Shown: positions 1-8,735, counted from the stretch's first letter. The stretch: 58,410 nt of DNA from Candidatus Woesearchaeota archaeon (GCA_018303325.1 JAGVYH010000072.1:1-58410), one strand, 5' to 3'. Notes: generated by a model not told the origin, from the sequence alone. Program-made: numbers and translations.

Positions 1-1
1 T

Positions 2-94
2 TTTGTAAAGTTTTATAATGAAGAAAGAATACATCAAGGAATAAATTATCAAAAACCTATAGATAGATACAAGTGTGCCATTAATGCGTCTTAG
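2..94 (+). CDS. C-terminal tail of an integrase-core (DDE) transposase, 5' truncated by the window edge
   Basis: Frame 2 from the left edge reads as about 30 residues ending in TAG. The stretch FYNEERIHQGINYQKPIDRY matches the usual end of the rve integrase core in IS3/IS481-type transposases (a Y-N-x-x-R-x-H-x-G-x-x-Y-x-x-P motif). The catalytic DDE residues lie outside the window, so family and intactness cannot be judged. It implies an insertion sequence ends within the first few hundred bases. No terminal inverted repeat could be placed with confidence. Confidence 0.6.
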   Translation, partial: FVKFYNEERIHQGINYQKPIDRYKCAINAS

Positions 95-266
95 CACAAT
101 TTGGTATTACATTATTTGTATTTTTTGGTTTTTTCTTAGCCATTTATTAATGTGAGAAGTCAGAAAATAAGAAGCACTATTTAAATAACTGTCGTCGATG
201 AACTTCAGAAAGCTAAATAATCACTAAAGTACAAAGTGAATAAACAAATACAGAGTAATTTAAACA
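95..266. other. Non-coding stretch between the transposase tail and the proS 3' end
   Basis: AT-rich DNA with stops in all frames. It probably contains the right end of the insertion sequence and the proS 3' flank. I see no clear hairpin terminator, RNA gene or repeat shared with the rest of the window. Confidence 0.4.
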
Positions 267-1811
267 TCAATAACTCTTAGCAATATAAACAATATGCTTC
301 GCTTCTTTTCCGCAAATAATGCATTTTTGGCCTTTTTTAGGTGCTTCAGCATTCTCAAACTTAACGCCTAAAACATCTCCGCCCTGCGTTTCAGCTTTTA
401 ATTTATCTGCGCATTTCTCTCCTTCATGCTCCATCGAGCAGAATGGCGCCATAATGAATCCGCGGTGTTCTTCAATAATCTTTTTAACTTCTTTTAGTGT
501 AGACGCTTCTTTAGTATTTCCTTTAAAGTATTCATCTGCTCTTTTCTTTAACAATTTTTCATGCTCTTCAGCATATTGATTCAATTCCATTTCAACTTTT
601 TTCAAATTTAATTTTTTCTTTTCTTTTGTTATCCTGTTAACAATCGTTACCTCATCACTTTCAGATTCTCTTGGTCCAATTTCAATTCTAAAAGGCACGC
701 CAAACAATTCCCATTTGTTATATTTGTAGCCTGGTGTTCCTTCGTCAAAATCAACTTTTACTGAATAAGTAGTTTTCTTAATTAATTCTTCCACTTCTTT
801 GCATTTTTTAATAACTTTCTCGTTGACATCTGGCTTTCCGCTGAATGTAATAGGAATAATAATAATATGTATGGGTGCGACAGCTGTCGGTAAAATTAAT
901 CCGTTGTCGTCGCCATGGATACTGATTAATGCTGCCATTATCCTGTAAATTCCTGGTCCAAAACAAGTTTGGTAGCCATGCTTCCTTTCTCCATTTTCGT
1001 CGACAAACTCAACGCCGTACACCTTTGCAAAATTATGGCCTAAATCATGTGTGCTTGAGCATTGGTTTCTTTTGCCATCCGGCATAATTGTATCAGATGC
1101 ATAAGTATCAACAGCTCCGAGAAATTTATCCCATTTTGGCCTTTTGAAGAAAATAAACGGAATCTTTAATGTATCATATGTGACCTTGTTCATTATTTTC
1201 ATGTCTGTTTTTATCTGTGCAAGTGCCTCGTTATGTGTTGCAAAAACATCATGAGTTTCGTAGAACATGAATTCTCTGCCCCTCATAAACGGCCTTGTTG
1301 TGGCTTCATTTCTGAACACAGTTATTCTGCTTTGATATCTTTTTAAAGGCAAATCTTTATAACTCCTTATCCACAGAGCATACATAGGATAAATAGCAGT
1401 TTCTCCTGTCGGCCTTAACGCTAATCTTCTCTCAAGCTTTTCCTCGCCGGCATGAGAAATCCAGAATACATTTGGCGCAAAACCAGCGTGCTCTTTTTCC
1501 TTAATTAAATTTTCTTCAGGAATAACTGTAGGGAATAGAAACGGCTCATGTCCGTCTTTTTCAATTTCATAATCCAGAAGATCATAAATCCTTCTTAATA
1601 TTTTAAACGCCCATGGTTTGTGCACAACAAAACCAGCAACGCCATATCTTACATCCACTAAATCAGCGCCCTGCTCGCTGCAAACTTGAGTGTACCATTC
1701 GCTGAAATTCTCTGATTTTTTGACAGTGATGCCTATCTTTTTCTCTGAATGTTTTTCTTCTTTATGCTCTTTATTTGCTGTTTTATCCTTCTTGTCTTTT
1801 CCATTTGTCAT
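267..1811 (-). CDS. proS: Prolyl-tRNA synthetase (archaeal/eukaryotic type)
   Basis: This class II aminoacyl-tRNA synthetase charges tRNA-Pro with proline in the cytosol. The 514-residue length fits the archaeal-type enzyme without the bacterial editing insertion. After a Lys-rich leader of about 30 residues come the catalytic domain (ENFSEWYTQVC; RPTGETAIYPMYA; motif 2 around FRNEATTRPFMRGREF), the anticodon-binding domain, and a C-terminal zinc-type domain with Cys residues (APFCSMEHEGEKC and CIICG). The chain ends in Tyr, as is usual for this family. A TATA element about 26 bp upstream of the ATG suggests a leaderless or very short-leader transcript. Identification is firm; the exact start within the basic leader is less certain. 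Confidence 0.96.
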   Translation of the reverse strand: MTNGKDKKDKTANKEHKEEKHSEKKIGITVKKSENFSEWYTQVCSEQGADLVDVRYGVAGFVVHKPWAFKILRRIYDLLDYEIEKDGHEPFLFPTVIPEENLIKEKEHAGFAPNVFWISHAGEEKLERRLALRPTGETAIYPMYALWIRSYKDLPLKRYQSRITVFRNEATTRPFMRGREFMFYETHDVFATHNEALAQIKTDMKIMNKVTYDTLKIPFIFFKRPKWDKFLGAVDTYASDTIMPDGKRNQCSSTHDLGHNFAKVYGVEFVDENGERKHGYQTCFGPGIYRIMAALISIHGDDNGLILPTAVAPIHIIIIPITFSGKPDVNEKVIKKCKEVEELIKKTTYSVKVDFDEGTPGYKYNKWELFGVPFRIEIGPRESESDEVTIVNRITKEKKKLNLKKVEMELNQYAEEHEKLLKKRADEYFKGNTKEASTLKEVKKIIEEHRGFIMAPFCSMEHEGEKCADKLKAETQGGDVLGVKFENAEAPKKGQKCIICGKEAKHIVYIAKSY

Positions 1812-1830
1812 ATAACATATAAAATCTAGT

Positions 1831-1843
1831 TTTTATATATAAA
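1831..1843 (-). promoter_or_regulatory. TATA box for proS
   Basis: On the minus strand the sequence reads TTTATATATAAAA, centred about 26 bp upstream of the proS ATG. That spacing fits archaeal TBP/TFB-driven transcription starting at or next to the start codon. Confidence 0.6.
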
Positions 1844-1884
1844 TTTAATGATAAAGTAAGCAAAGACATAAGTTTTAACACATT

Positions 1885-2439
1885 CTAAGAATCCTGTTTA
1901 ATCTTATCCAAAAGCAAATCAAATTTCAGGTATCCTGTTTTCGCATTGAAATGGCCTGCGTTAGGAATAAATGTTAACTCTGTTTTTAGATGTTTCGCAA
2001 GTTTTTCGCCATTTTCAAGACAAACATAAGGATCATTATCAGAATGAAAGACAAAGAATTTTCCAGCATGACTTTTTATCTTTTCCCAATCAAAAGGATG
2101 CTTAATAAACAATTTGTCGCCGTCATAATTTTTTATTGGCAAAACACCGATTGGTGCTGCAATAATATACGCTGCCTTAATTTTAATATTATATTTTTCT
2201 AAAACTCGCAGCAGGAAAGCTCCGCCTAAACTATGGCCAATTAAAATTGTATCAGATGTATAATATTTTTTATACTTTTCAAATACTTTGAACCAATTTT
2301 CAAGCGACTGATTTTCAGGTGTAGGAAACTGCGGAACAAATACTCTGTAGTTAAGCGCTTCTAACCTTTCTTTTAGCCAAGGAAACCAGTTTTCTTCAGG
2401 ATATCCTGCGGTTCCGTGAAATATAAATGCATTTGTCAT
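1885..2439 (-). CDS. RBBP9/YdeN-family serine alpha/beta hydrolase
   Basis: Small single-domain alpha/beta hydrolase of 184 residues, typical for the RBBP9/YdeN group. The catalytic triad can be read: nucleophile Ser in GHSLGGAF, acid in HSDNDPYV, and His in NAGHFN near the C-terminus. An oxyanion-type HGTAG motif follows the first strand. Family members are cytosolic esterase-like enzymes with poorly known substrates, so none can be assigned. It lies downstream of proS on another transcript. A dispersed repeat and a foldback element fill the gap to the next minus-strand gene, rlmH. Confidence 0.85.
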   Translation of the reverse strand: MTNAFIFHGTAGYPEENWFPWLKERLEALNYRVFVPQFPTPENQSLENWFKVFEKYKKYYTSDTILIGHSLGGAFLLRVLEKYNIKIKAAYIIAAPIGVLPIKNYDGDKLFIKHPFDWEKIKSHAGKFFVFHSDNDPYVCLENGEKLAKHLKTELTFIPNAGHFNAKTGYLKFDLLLDKIKQDS

Positions 2440-2543
2440 TCTCTTGCCTTTTAATCTTCTTGTATTTGTTTTTCTGATTTCTTACTTTTTTAGTTTCTTT
2501 CTTCTGCTTTAAATCTTATTTTTTGCTCTCAATCCAATTTATT

Positions 2544-2587
2544 CGCTCCCAACTCGTTTGTGGGCGCAGCCACCGTCTTATGAAAAG
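2544..2587 (+). repeat. Dispersed palindromic repeat, family C (copy 1)
   Basis: Begins CGCTCCCAACTCGTTTGTGG, followed by a small GC hairpin and CCGTCTTATGAAAAG. Copies with the same layout occur near 8736, 10804 (inverted), 15713, 26701, 46600 and 46733, always between genes. The central hairpin (GGGAC-GCA-GTCCC in other copies, GGGC-type here) is preserved while flanks drift. Confidence 0.75.
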
Positions 2588-2593
2588 TGTTTT

Positions 2594-2684
2594 ACAGCTT
2601 GAAAGTTAGAAAGCTTGACAGCTTGAAAGTAGGACTCACATGACGCACTTTCAAGCTTTCAGACCTTCAAGCTTTCTAACTAAC
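2594..2684. repeat. Foldback made of quasi-tandem micro-repeats
   Basis: The left arm repeats GCTTGAAAG-like words about every 9-10 bp. The right arm is its near reverse complement (CTTTCAAGC-like words), giving a stem of roughly 30 bp around a 14-nt loop. It lies directly beside a family C repeat, as does the similar foldback at 46779. Confidence 0.7.
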
Positions 2685-2698
2685 TTCACATTACACAG

Positions 2699-3136
2699 TT
2701 ACTTATGATATCCTGTTCCTTTGATAATATTAAATGCCCTATAAATCTGTTCTAATAAAATCAATCTTGCCATTTCATGCGTAAAAGTCATCTTAGAAAG
2801 GCTTAGCAGCAAATTCGCTTTTTTCTTCACATCTTCACTTAGTCCAGTTTCAGAGCCGAGGATAAAAACAAGCTTTTTCCCTTCTTCAATGCATTCTTTT
2901 TTAATAAGTTCAGCAAATAATCTTGAGCTGCAATCTTTTCCAAACACATCAAGAACAATAACAAACTCATCATCTATTCTTTCAAGAATTTCTTTTCCTT
3001 CTTCATTAATGTTTTCCCTGTCTTTTAACACAACATATTCAATTTTATGAAAATGATTTATTCGATTTATAAAATCATCTATTCCTGATTTAAGGTATTT
3101 TTCCTTGGTTTTGCCCAAAACAATTATTTTTATCAT
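2699..3136 (-). CDS. rlmH: RlmH-type 23S rRNA (pseudouridine-N3)-methyltransferase
   Basis: The 145 residues match the SPOUT-class RlmH family, which methylates pseudouridine in helix 69 of 23S rRNA on the assembled ribosome. Characteristic features are the N-terminal IKIIVLGKTKEKYL strand, the central LGSETGLSEDV SAM-knot region, and the C-terminal THEMARLILLEQIYRAFNI plus GTGYHK signature. Length is close to the bacterial enzyme. RlmH is best known from bacteria, though homologs exist in archaea. The gene ends next to the foldback at 2594, which may act as a terminator. Confidence 0.92.
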   Translation of the reverse strand: MIKIIVLGKTKEKYLKSGIDDFINRINHFHKIEYVVLKDRENINEEGKEILERIDDEFVIVLDVFGKDCSSRLFAELIKKECIEEGKKLVFILGSETGLSEDVKKKANLLLSLSKMTFTHEMARLILLEQIYRAFNIIKGTGYHK

Positions 3137-3164
3137 AAGGCCTTCTTCTCAACAAAAAAATAAA

Positions 3165-3305
3165 CGAGCCTACTGGGAAACACGTCAATCATAACTTTTA
3201 GTCAATGACTGATTTCGAACCCAGATTAACCGGTATCTTCTATAATTATTATTAATTACAATAAATAACCGAAGCCGGTTGTGCTATCCGTTACACCATA
3301 GGCCC
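3165..3305 (-). tRNA. tRNA-Arg(TCG) with two introns
   Basis: On the minus strand the acceptor stem GGGCCTA pairs with TAGGCTC, with discriminator G and no encoded CCA. The anticodon stem ACCGG/CCGGT encloses loop CTTCGGA (anticodon TCG). A 34-nt intron (3235-3268) sits at the canonical 37/38 site with an ideal bulge-helix-bulge: CTTC pairs GAAG, with bulges GG^T and AT^A. A second 35-nt intron (3179-3213) splits the T loop between positions 59 and 60. T-stem CTGGG/CCCAG is interrupted, an 8-bp inner helix is present, and 3-nt bulges AA^A and TT^T allow excision. The spliced product is 72 nt with a normal TTCGAAT T loop. A TATA-like element lies near 3331-3344. Confidence 0.9.
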
Positions 3306-3430
3306 ATGAGAATAGAAGTATCATCATCTATATTTAAATTTTTGCGAAATATGTTTAATCAATCTGCTGTTTATATATATACATTTACAAACTTAGAAAA
3401 ACCTGAAAATAAAAAACTAGAAAATAATAT

Positions 3431-3712
3431 CTATTTTTTCTTGAGGACTATTTCAATAGTGCTTACTCTCACTCTTTTTCCTTCCTTGTTTTCAAATTCT
3501 TCGCTGTCTATCTTTATTTCTTTTACATCAACTTGTTTGTCAAGGAAACGTTTAGCTGCTACTTCTGAAACATCAACTGCCCTAGAAATAAATTTTCCTC
3601 TCGCTTTAACAATCACTTCAGGCGCGTTCTTTGTCGTGAACTGCATAACAACACTTGTTACATAGTTCATAAACGGCTTGTTACCGATAAATACTGAGTT
3701 ATCTCCTGTCAT
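3431..3712 (-). CDS. albA: DNA/RNA-binding protein Alba
   Basis: Alba is a small dimeric chromatin and RNA-binding protein of archaea. The ORF track starts 23 codons too early. The start at 3712 ([18 protein letters not shown]) is preceded by a strong Shine-Dalgarno (AAGGAGGG) and gives the usual size, 93 residues. Family hallmarks are the N-terminal [12 protein letters not shown] strand/helix, [15 protein letters not shown] with the basic loop, and the C-terminal [11 protein letters not shown] strand. It lies downstream of S17e on the same strand, separated by about 113 bp, so it probably has its own promoter. Confidence 0.93.
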   Translation of the reverse strand: MTGDNSVFIGNKPFMNYVTSVVMQFTTKNAPEVIVKARGKFISRAVDVSEVAAKRFLDKQVDVKEIKIDSEEFENKEGKRVRVSTIEIVLKKK

Positions 3713-3825
3713 TTTTCTTCCCTCCTTTAAGTTATTAATGTTAACGCTATTAATGTATAATGTAATGGTAATCTGTTTCAAAGCTACAGGATTAATAATA
3801 AAATAATAACCACATATATCTCTAT

Positions 3826-4020
3826 CTATTCATCCTTATGGCTTTTAGCCAGCCTTGTAACATATCCAGAGATAATATTTCTTAATTTTTTTGACTGAAC
3901 ATTTACGAATCCTGATACCTTTACTTTGTTCTCTTCAAAATTCTCAGTAAATTGACTGCCGTATAAACTGAACAGCTTTCTTCCGATTCTTTTTATTTGC
4001 GTTGTTTTTATTCTTCCCAT
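3826..4020 (-). CDS. rps17e: Small ribosomal subunit protein eS17 (S17e)
   Basis: This 64-residue protein is the archaeal/eukaryotic S17e of the 30S subunit. It begins [20 protein letters not shown] and contains the typical [27 protein letters not shown] core. Archaeal S17e is normally 60-70 residues, so it is complete. It is divergent from grpE. The roughly 280-bp gap carries the promoters of both genes. Confidence 0.93.
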   Translation of the reverse strand: MGRIKTTQIKRIGRKLFSLYGSQFTENFEENKVKVSGFVNVQSKKLRNIISGYVTRLAKSHKDE

Positions 4021-4180
4021 TGTTGTTTACTCCTTACTATAGTTTATGTCTACGACGATTATCTTAATTAATGTATAAAGGGGATATTTATAAAGTTTTT
4101 GAGTCGCAAAAATTAAAAAATCCAGCTTTCTAATCAGTTTTTCCTTGTTTTTATAGCTAAATCTGTCAAAATTCATAACA

Positions 4181-4227
4181 TTTATATATCAGTTCGTTCA
4201 CCTTAATTCAACATTGTTGATTTAAGG
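4181..4227 (+). promoter_or_regulatory. grpE promoter with a 27-bp palindrome over the expected transcription start
   Basis: A TATA box (TTTATATA, 4181-4188) is followed by a perfect interrupted palindrome at 4201-4227: CCTTAA-T-TCAAC, spacer ATT, GTTGA-T-TTAAGG. The expected start site, about 25 bp past the TATA box, falls inside it, as for an archaeal repressor operator. A second short hairpin (AACAAC ctcctaa GTTGTT) lies in the leader with an anti-Shine-Dalgarno-like CTCCT in its loop. Heat-shock control is an inference from the downstream genes. Confidence 0.6.
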
Positions 4228-4301
4228 TCAACAAAGGCAGATAAGATATAACAAACAACCTCCTAAGTTGTTAACAAACAAAACATAACCGTTGAGTTAA
4301 A

Positions 4302-4943
4302 ATGCAAAAAAAGACAAAAAATGAAGAAACATTAAAGGGGGCAGAAACACAACCTGCCCAAGAACCAGCTTCAGCTGTGAAAACAGAAAAAACAGCTGAA
4401 AATACTGGAAAAACATCAAAAACACAAGAAAAAACACAGGTTCATCAACCTGTTCATCATTTAGATAAAGAGCTTTTAGCAAAAGAACAGAATATCACAG
4501 AATTAACAGAGCTTTTGCAAAGGCTTCAGGCAGAGTTTGAAAATTATAAAAAAAGAGTGGATAAGGAAAAGCAAGAATTTTGCAAGCTTGCAAATGCAGA
4601 GTTTGTTTCAAAACTTTTGCCTATATTAGACAGCTTTGGACTAGCATTAAAAAATAAAGATCAAGAAGAAGATTTTGTTAAAGGGGTTGAGCTTATTTAC
4701 TCTCAATTATTTGATGTTTTGGAAAAACAGGGATTAAGGCCAATACAGGCATTAGGCAGAAAATTTGATCCTTATTCCCATGAAGCTTTGCTGCAGCAGG
4801 AATCTGACAAAGAGGATAATATTGTGCTAGAAGAACTTCAAACAGGGTATATGTTCAATAATAGATTAGTCAGAACTTCAAAAGTAAAAATCAGTAAAAA
4901 ACTTAATAAAACAAATGGAAATAAGAATAACGTGAATAATTAA
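4302..4943 (+). CDS. grpE: Nucleotide exchange factor GrpE
   Basis: GrpE releases ADP from DnaK. The 213 residues start with a charged, low-complexity Ala/Lys/Gln/Thr-rich region of about 65 residues. A coiled coil follows (LTELLQRLQAEFENYKKRVDKEKQEF), then the four-helix/beta-wing domain with the family signature around GVELIYSQLFDVLEKQGLRPI and GRKFDPYSHEALLQQES. It is the first gene of a same-strand chaperone cluster running to dnaJ. The start is inferred from the ORF; no strong Shine-Dalgarno is visible. Confidence 0.94.
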   Translation: MQKKTKNEETLKGAETQPAQEPASAVKTEKTAENTGKTSKTQEKTQVHQPVHHLDKELLAKEQNITELTELLQRLQAEFENYKKRVDKEKQEFCKLANAEFVSKLLPILDSFGLALKNKDQEEDFVKGVELIYSQLFDVLEKQGLRPIQALGRKFDPYSHEALLQQESDKEDNIVLEELQTGYMFNNRLVRTSKVKISKKLNKTNGNKNNVNN

Positions 4944-5021
4944 CGTGAATAATTTTAATAATTAACATTAATATTAACAATAATTAAACCTAATAAAGAA
5001 GCTGAAAAAAGAGGGAATAAT

Positions 5022-5558
5022 ATGCTTGTAATAACTAAACAAACACCTTTAAAAGTTGTGCTTGAAGTCGGGAAAGAATGCGACAAATGCAACAATTGCT
5101 GTAAACATGACTCTGGCATTGTTTTGGAAGAAGACATTTCAAGAATTGCCAAATCAATGAACCTAAGCGAGAAAAAATTCAAAGAAACTTATCTTGTCGA
5201 GCATGAGCGATTTAACACAGCATGCTACAAATTCAAGCAGGAAAAACTAGTTGATGAAAAAACAAAAAACAAAAAACCATACGGCAAATGCATAATGCTG
5301 CACGACGAATTGGGGTGTATGATTCATAATGTCAAGCCATTGCATTGTAAAGTCTGCAGTGTAAAAAGCAAGTATGGCGAAGCATTGACGCAATGGTTTG
5401 CACTTAATTATTTAGTCAATATTAATAATCCAGAATCTATACGACAATGGGCAACATTTTTGCAGTTTCAAACTCCAATCCAAGGCGGAGAACTTAAAGA
5501 TTTAATTCCAGACAAGCAGAAATTAAGTAAAATATTGAATTATGAAATATTAAAATAG
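5022..5558 (+). CDS. YkgJ-family cysteine cluster (zinc/iron-chelating) protein
   Basis: The N-terminal third carries the family signature CDKCNNCCKHDSGIVLEEDI. A later cluster, CIMLHDELGCMIHNVKPLHC followed by KVC, completes the Cys set thought to bind an Fe-S cluster or zinc. Length is 178 residues. A Shine-Dalgarno (GAGGG) precedes the ATG. Its role in the chaperone cluster is unknown, but spacing on both sides is compatible with co-transcription. The stop codon overlaps the left arm of a foldback repeat. Confidence 0.8.
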   Translation: MLVITKQTPLKVVLEVGKECDKCNNCCKHDSGIVLEEDISRIAKSMNLSEKKFKETYLVEHERFNTACYKFKQEKLVDEKTKNKKPYGKCIMLHDELGCMIHNVKPLHCKVCSVKSKYGEALTQWFALNYLVNINNPESIRQWATFLQFQTPIQGGELKDLIPDKQKLSKILNYEILK

Positions 5559-5638
5559 GTGCTAGGTGTTAGGTGCTAGGTGCTAGCGGCGATAATTCAT
5601 CGTAACTAGCACCAAGCACCTAGAACCCAGCACCTAAT
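5556..5638. repeat. Foldback of 8-bp micro-repeats after the YkgJ gene
   Basis: The left arm is a run of AGGTGCT-type units (period about 8 bp) beginning in the stop codon of the YkgJ gene. The right arm holds the reverse-complement words (AGCACCTAG). The loop is about 20 nt. Same layout, different sequence, as the foldbacks at 2594 and 46779. Confidence 0.7.
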
Positions 5639-5651
5639 TAAAGGTGATTAA

Positions 5652-6104
5652 ATGCAGCAAGGAATAAAACAAGAAAAAAGATATCTAACAGCAGAAGCAA
5701 TTATGCGTTATTTCAAGGGTGATGAAAAGCTTTCAACAGAAATAATGTGCAATACAATCCCTAATCTTGTGACATCTGACCAAAGCTTGTATGAAGCGCT
5801 TGGTTCATTCGAAGATAAATCGCAGATTGATTTAAATAAGCTTGTAAAATTTTTAGAGGTTGTTGAAATAATGTCGTATGCAAAGACATTTGGCCCTCGA
5901 AAGATATTGACTCCTCAAAGGGTTGATGAATTATGGGGGATAATAAATAAAAATAATGAAATCACAAACACAACACCAAACACAGTATCTAACATAACAT
6001 CAGATACAATACAAAATACAACATCAAATGCTACATCAAACACAAAATTAGATACTAACGAAGATACAAACAAAAGTGTGAAAAATAAAATTAAAGAACA
6101 GTAA
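5652..6104 (+). CDS. Hypothetical protein with Thr/Asn-rich tail
   Basis: I do not recognise this 150-residue protein. The first 100 or so residues look globular and largely helical (EAIMRYFKGDEKLSTEIM; LNKLVKFLEVVEIMSYAKTF). The last 45 are a low-complexity Thr/Asn/Ser tail with many NT and NAT words, typical of a disordered extension. There is no signal peptide or membrane segment. GGTGATTAA upstream of the ATG gives a usable Shine-Dalgarno. Its position between grpE/YkgJ and dnaK suggests co-expression with the chaperones, but nothing in the sequence shows a chaperone role. Confidence 0.6.
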   Translation: MQQGIKQEKRYLTAEAIMRYFKGDEKLSTEIMCNTIPNLVTSDQSLYEALGSFEDKSQIDLNKLVKFLEVVEIMSYAKTFGPRKILTPQRVDELWGIINKNNEITNTTPNTVSNITSDTIQNTTSNATSNTKLDTNEDTNKSVKNKIKEQ

Positions 6105-6151
6105 CAGAACAGAGATAAATTTTAAACAAAAAAATAACAAAGGTGAACATA

Positions 6152-6493
6152 ATGGATGAACGATACATTAACTGGCAGTATGAAGATGGAACCGCATTTC
6201 ATGCACATGAAGTTTCAGTAAACTTTACACCATTGCAATTTGTGCTTGATTTTAAGAATATCACGCCAAGGGTTGATGCAAGAACAAAGACAGGTCCTGT
6301 GTTCTGTGTCAGGCATGACGTAGTTGTTTTAGAGCCTTTTCATGTCAAAAGGTTTCATGCATTATTGGGTGAAATACTTGACAGATACGAGAAAGAATTT
6401 GGCAAGATAAAAAAGCCAAAAGCTATTGAAGTTTTAGAGGAAAAACAGAAAGACAAGAAAGAAGAAAAAGAGCCAACAACATATTTTGGCTGA
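6152..6493 (+). CDS. DUF3467-like small protein
   Basis: The ATG at 6152 ([16 protein letters not shown]) has Shine-Dalgarno AAAGGTG and is preferred over the GTG at 6143. Its 113 residues contain a pattern I associate with DUF3467: [18 protein letters not shown], then a [19 protein letters not shown] helix. The C-terminal 25 residues are Lys/Glu-rich and probably disordered. The family has no established function. It ends about 80 bp before the dnaK start, so it is probably in the same transcription unit. The DUF call is from memory of the motif, not a search. Confidence 0.55.
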   Translation: MDERYINWQYEDGTAFHAHEVSVNFTPLQFVLDFKNITPRVDARTKTGPVFCVRHDVVVLEPFHVKRFHALLGEILDRYEKEFGKIKKPKAIEVLEEKQKDKKEEKEPTTYFG

Positions 6494-6572
6494 AACTGAA
6501 TACAAAAACAAAAAATACAAACAAAATACAAAACAAACAAATTTACAAAACGAACAACAGGGGGTAGAAAAA

Positions 6573-8567
6573 ATGGCAAAAATAATAGGTATTGATTTAG
6601 GAACAAGCAATTCAGCAGCAGCAGTTTTTCAGGCAGGAAAACCAACAATCATTCCAAGTGCAGAAGGAACCAGTTTGTACGGCAAAGCATTTCCTAGCGT
6701 AGTTGCTTTTACAGAAGATAGCCAATTATTAATTGGCGAGCCGGCTAAAAGACAGGCTTCAACTAATCCAAAAGGTACAATTACTGCTATTAAAAGAAAG
6801 ATGGGTACTAGTTTCAAAGTTAATATTTACGGCAAAGAATACACCCCGCAGCAGATATCTGCTTTTATTCTCCAAAAAATCAAGAAAGATGCAGAAGAAT
6901 TTTTAGGAGAAAAAATTACTAAAGCAGTAATTACTGTCCCAGCATATTTCGACGACAATCAAAGACAGGCAACAAAGGATGCTGGAGAAATCGCAGGTTT
7001 GGAAGTAGTTAGAATAGTGAATGAACCAACTGCAGCAGCGCTTGCTTATGGTCTTGACAAAATAGGGAAGGAGCAAAAGATTCTTGTTTTTGATTTTGGT
7101 GGTGGTACATTAGACGTAACACTTATGGAATTTGGAGATGGTGTTTTTGAAGTTAAATCTACTTCGGGTGACACACAATTGGGCGGAAAAGATATGGATG
7201 ATACCATTATCAAATATATTACTTCAGAGTTCAAGAAAAAAGAAGGTGTTGACCTTAATGATGACGACATGGCAATGCAAAGGTTAAGAGAAGCAGCTGA
7301 AAAAGCCAAGATTGAATTAAGCAATGTCCTTGAGACAGATATTAATTTACCTTTTATTACAGCAACCAATAAAGGGCCAAAGCACCTTTTGATGAAACTT
7401 AACAGGGCAAAGCTTGAAGAATTAATTAAGCCAATCATAGAAAAATGCAGGCATCCATTGGAACAGGCTGTTAAAGATGGAAAATTGAAATACTCAGAAA
7501 TAAATAAAGTAATCCTTGTAGGTGGTCCAACCAGAATGCCTTTGGTCAGGAAATTTGTCGAGGATATTGTAGGAAAGAACGCTGAGCGCGGTGTAGATCC
7601 AATGGAATGTGTTGCCCAAGGCGCAGCTGTTCAGGCAGGTGTTCTCGCAGGTGAAGTAAAAGATATTTTATTGCTTGATGTAACACCATTAACTTTAGGT
7701 ATAGAAACACTTGGTGGTGTGATGACTTCGTTAATACAAAGAAACACAACCGTTCCAACAAAGAAATCACAGACATTTTCTACGGCAGCAGACAGTCAAA
7801 CTGCAGTTACAATTCACGTAATGCAGGGCGAACGTCCAATGGCTGTTGACAATAAAAGTTTAGGCAGGTTTGATCTAATAGGCATTCCGCCTGCACCTCG
7901 TGGAATTCCACAAATAGAAGTTACATTTGATATTGATGCAAACGGTCTTGTTCATGTAACTGCGAAAGATCTTGGTACAGGAAAAGAACAGTCTATTAGA
8001 ATAACAGCAACACAAAAACTGAGCGAAGAAGAAATAGAAAAGATGAGAAAAGAAGCAGAGATGCATGCTGACGAAGACAAGAAGAGAAAAGACGAAGTCC
8101 AGACAATAAATGAAGCAGATGCGCTTGTCTATTCATCAGAAAAATTATTCAAGGATTTTGAAGGCAAGGTAAATGCAAAAGAGCTTGAAGAAGTGAAAAA
8201 AGAAATATCTGAACTTAAAAAATTGCTTGAGCCTAAAGAGCCTCAAAAGAAGGATGCTGAAAAGATAAAGAGCAAAATGGAAGAGATCAATCAAAAGATT
8301 CAGAAATTATCTACAGAACTTTACCAAAAGGCAGCTCAGGAACAGGCAGCAAAACAGGCAGGGGCAGGTGCTAATGCTGGTGAAAGTGCTGAAAACAATG
8401 CATCAAAAGAAGAGCAGGAAGATGTCAACAATAAATCCAAAACATCAACCTCAGGCGAGAATGTAGTCGATGCAGAATATACTGTTGAAAAAGAAAAGAA
8501 CTCTGGAAATAAGAAAGAAGCATCAGAAAAGACAAAAGAAAAACCAAAACCTAAAAAAAAGAAATAG
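6573..8567 (+). CDS. dnaK: Molecular chaperone DnaK (Hsp70)
   Basis: ATP-dependent Hsp70 that works with the DnaJ and GrpE encoded in the same cluster. The start at 6573 ([19 protein letters not shown]) follows GGGGTAG and drops 29 low-complexity codons from the ORF track. The nucleotide-binding domain shows [52 protein letters not shown] and [14 protein letters not shown]. The linker [18 protein letters not shown] leads into the substrate-binding domain. The C-terminus ends in a Gln/Ala/Gly-rich then Lys-rich tail. The 664 residues are slightly long, the excess being in the tail. Bacterial-type Hsp70 in archaea is generally attributed to ancient transfer. Confidence 0.97.
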   Translation: MAKIIGIDLGTSNSAAAVFQAGKPTIIPSAEGTSLYGKAFPSVVAFTEDSQLLIGEPAKRQASTNPKGTITAIKRKMGTSFKVNIYGKEYTPQQISAFILQKIKKDAEEFLGEKITKAVITVPAYFDDNQRQATKDAGEIAGLEVVRIVNEPTAAALAYGLDKIGKEQKILVFDFGGGTLDVTLMEFGDGVFEVKSTSGDTQLGGKDMDDTIIKYITSEFKKKEGVDLNDDDMAMQRLREAAEKAKIELSNVLETDINLPFITATNKGPKHLLMKLNRAKLEELIKPIIEKCRHPLEQAVKDGKLKYSEINKVILVGGPTRMPLVRKFVEDIVGKNAERGVDPMECVAQGAAVQAGVLAGEVKDILLLDVTPLTLGIETLGGVMTSLIQRNTTVPTKKSQTFSTAADSQTAVTIHVMQGERPMAVDNKSLGRFDLIGIPPAPRGIPQIEVTFDIDANGLVHVTAKDLGTGKEQSIRITATQKLSEEEIEKMRKEAEMHADEDKKRKDEVQTINEADALVYSSEKLFKDFEGKVNAKELEEVKKEISELKKLLEPKEPQKKDAEKIKSKMEEINQKIQKLSTELYQKAAQEQAAKQAGAGANAGESAENNASKEEQEDVNNKSKTSTSGENVVDAEYTVEKEKNSGNKKEASEKTKEKPKPKKKK

Positions 8568-8601
8568 AGTTAACACTTAACTTTTTTTGTGTTTTTTTAT
8601 T

Positions 8602-8694
8602 ACAAAAAGCCAGAATACCCACTTTTTCAAATGTGGGATGAATGGCAGTATCGAGCTTTTTGTAATGAATACCAAGGACTTTAGTCCTTGGTTT
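8602..8694 (+). repeat. 93-bp structured repeat (copy P), inverted and identical at 15618
   Basis: A long nested hairpin (ACAAAAAGC ... GCTTTTTGT with inner CCCAC/GTGGG) is followed by a separate perfect hairpin, CCAAGGACTTTAGTCCTTGG. All 93 bases reappear in reverse complement at 15618-15710. Both copies sit just past the stop of a plus-strand gene (dnaK, pcm), so a transcription-end role is possible. Confidence 0.85.
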
Positions 8695-8735
8695 ATATTT
8701 ATTTGGCTTATTAATATTTTTTACTTGCAAATTAC

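Noticed and set aside
3279-3665. 128-aa plus-strand ORF
   Set aside because: It is antisense to the tRNA-Arg 5' part and alba.
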